From NCBI GenBank assembly GCA_033439765.1, contig JAULSN010000002.1, positions 3,410,001 through 3,474,000 on the forward strand: 64,000 bases of DNA, given 5' to 3'. Positions 63,711-64,000 of the stretch are shown here, piece after piece. This stretch comes from Lasiosphaeria ovina (lineage: Eukaryota; Ascomycota; Sordariomycetes; Sordariales; Lasiosphaeriaceae). Numbering within the stretch: position 1 is the first letter of the stretch; each line of letters starts with the position of its first letter. The translations under genes were made by a program, and so were the position numbers. The notes under the pieces were generated by a model, which was not told where the DNA came from, did not search any database, and saw nothing but the letters and a program-made list of their open reading frames with translations.

Positions 63711-64000
63711 GTAGAGGTCCTACAACGAGGCCTGAAAGGCATCAAGGTCCTAGACTACAGGTGGGTATACGTCTACAAGTTCGATAAACACGGAAGGTTT
63801 GTCAAATGCAAGGCCCGACTGGTTGTCCGGGGAGATCAACAGCCGAAGAACCTCTCGGAAAGCAATTACGCTGCAACCCTAGCCGGCCGATCCTTCCGCA
63901 CGATTATGGCGATAGCTGCACGCTTCGACCTTAAGCTCCTGCAATATGACGCCGTCAATGCCTTCGTAAATGCCTCCCTGGACGAGGAGGTTTATATGCG
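63711..64000 (+). pseudogene. Copia reverse transcriptase, 5' part after in-frame TAG
   Basis: In the same frame as pol after the TAG: VLDYRWVYVYKFDKHGRFVK, then KARLVVRGDQQ and FDLKLLQYDAVNAFVNASLD, the opening of a copia RT domain up to the first catalytic-region Asp (YDAVNAF). It runs off the window. The frame is intact here, so the TAG may be the only lesion. Confidence 0.85.

Larger units (their letters stand above)
60321..64000 (+). mobile_element. Ty1/copia-type LTR retrotransposon (3' part off window)
   Basis: Internal region in order gag - protease - integrase - reverse transcriptase, the copia order (integrase before RT). It is read from ATG 60321 in one frame throughout, with stops at 61620-61622 (TGA) and 63708-63710 (TAG). 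The window ends within RT, so RNase H, the polypurine tract and 3' LTR are not seen. Left boundary not determined. Confidence 0.9.

Noticed and set aside
1..64000. Starship-type giant element or secondary-metabolite cluster
   Set aside because: No tyrosine-recombinase (DUF3435) captain, no PKS/NRPS/terpene synthase core. The MFS, BBE and regulator genes are not enough to claim a cluster.

Overview
This 64 kb window comes from a filamentous ascomycete (Pezizomycotina, most likely a Sordariomycete). The evidence is short GT-AG introns of about 50-110 bases with CTAAC/CTGAC-like branch sites, a Zn2Cys6 regulator beside an MFS transporter, a CorA-like permease, a BBE-type flavin oxidase, and Tc1/mariner and Ty1/copia elements. 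Exons were joined by eye. For most spliced genes the reading frame closes exactly across the proposed introns. Many open frames begin at GTG or TTG, so I moved starts to the first plausible ATG.

Layout. 1.2-5.2 kb: an ABHD12-like alpha/beta hydrolase and a low-complexity single-pass membrane protein. 5.8-10.9 kb: a gasdermin-like pore-forming protein (+) tail to tail with a ~1260-residue protein ending in a subtilisin-like (S8) protease (-). 12.5-17.3 kb: a divergent Zn2Cys6 regulator and 14-TM-type MFS exporter, with three CGG triplets at exact 10-bp spacing between them. 18.2-23 kb: a broken APH-fold kinase relative, a small zinc-ribbon-like protein and a Ulp1-type protease with a collagen-like stretch. 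24-29 kb: a secreted BBE oxidase and an amino-acid permease. 31.4-36 kb: a nine-exon CorA-like transporter and a secreted zinc metalloprotease ending in a CBM1 module. 37.9-39.8 kb: a C2H2-like protein. 39.8-43.6 kb: gene-poor. 43.6-49 kb: a membrane-anchored matrixin, two degraded genes and an OTT_1508-type deaminase. 50-56 kb: a C2H2 gene with an in-frame TGA, a small cysteine-rich secreted protein, a protein-kinase pseudogene and an unknown protein. 56.3-57.8 kb: a Tc1 element with perfect inverted repeats. 58.5 kb: a GNAT acetyltransferase. 60.3 kb to the right edge: a copia element.

The most interesting system is the gasdermin-protease pair. It has the arrangement of the fungal het-Q1/het-Q2 type regulated cell death (allorecognition) loci, in which the protease is thought to cut an inhibitory C-terminus off the gasdermin. 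Here the gasdermin has a strongly acidic C-terminal tail, and the protease carries a TPR-like helical N-terminus and a long charged coiled coil. The other genes are mostly independent housekeeping or accessory genes. The right third is rich in broken genes and transposons, as expected of a fast-evolving accessory region.
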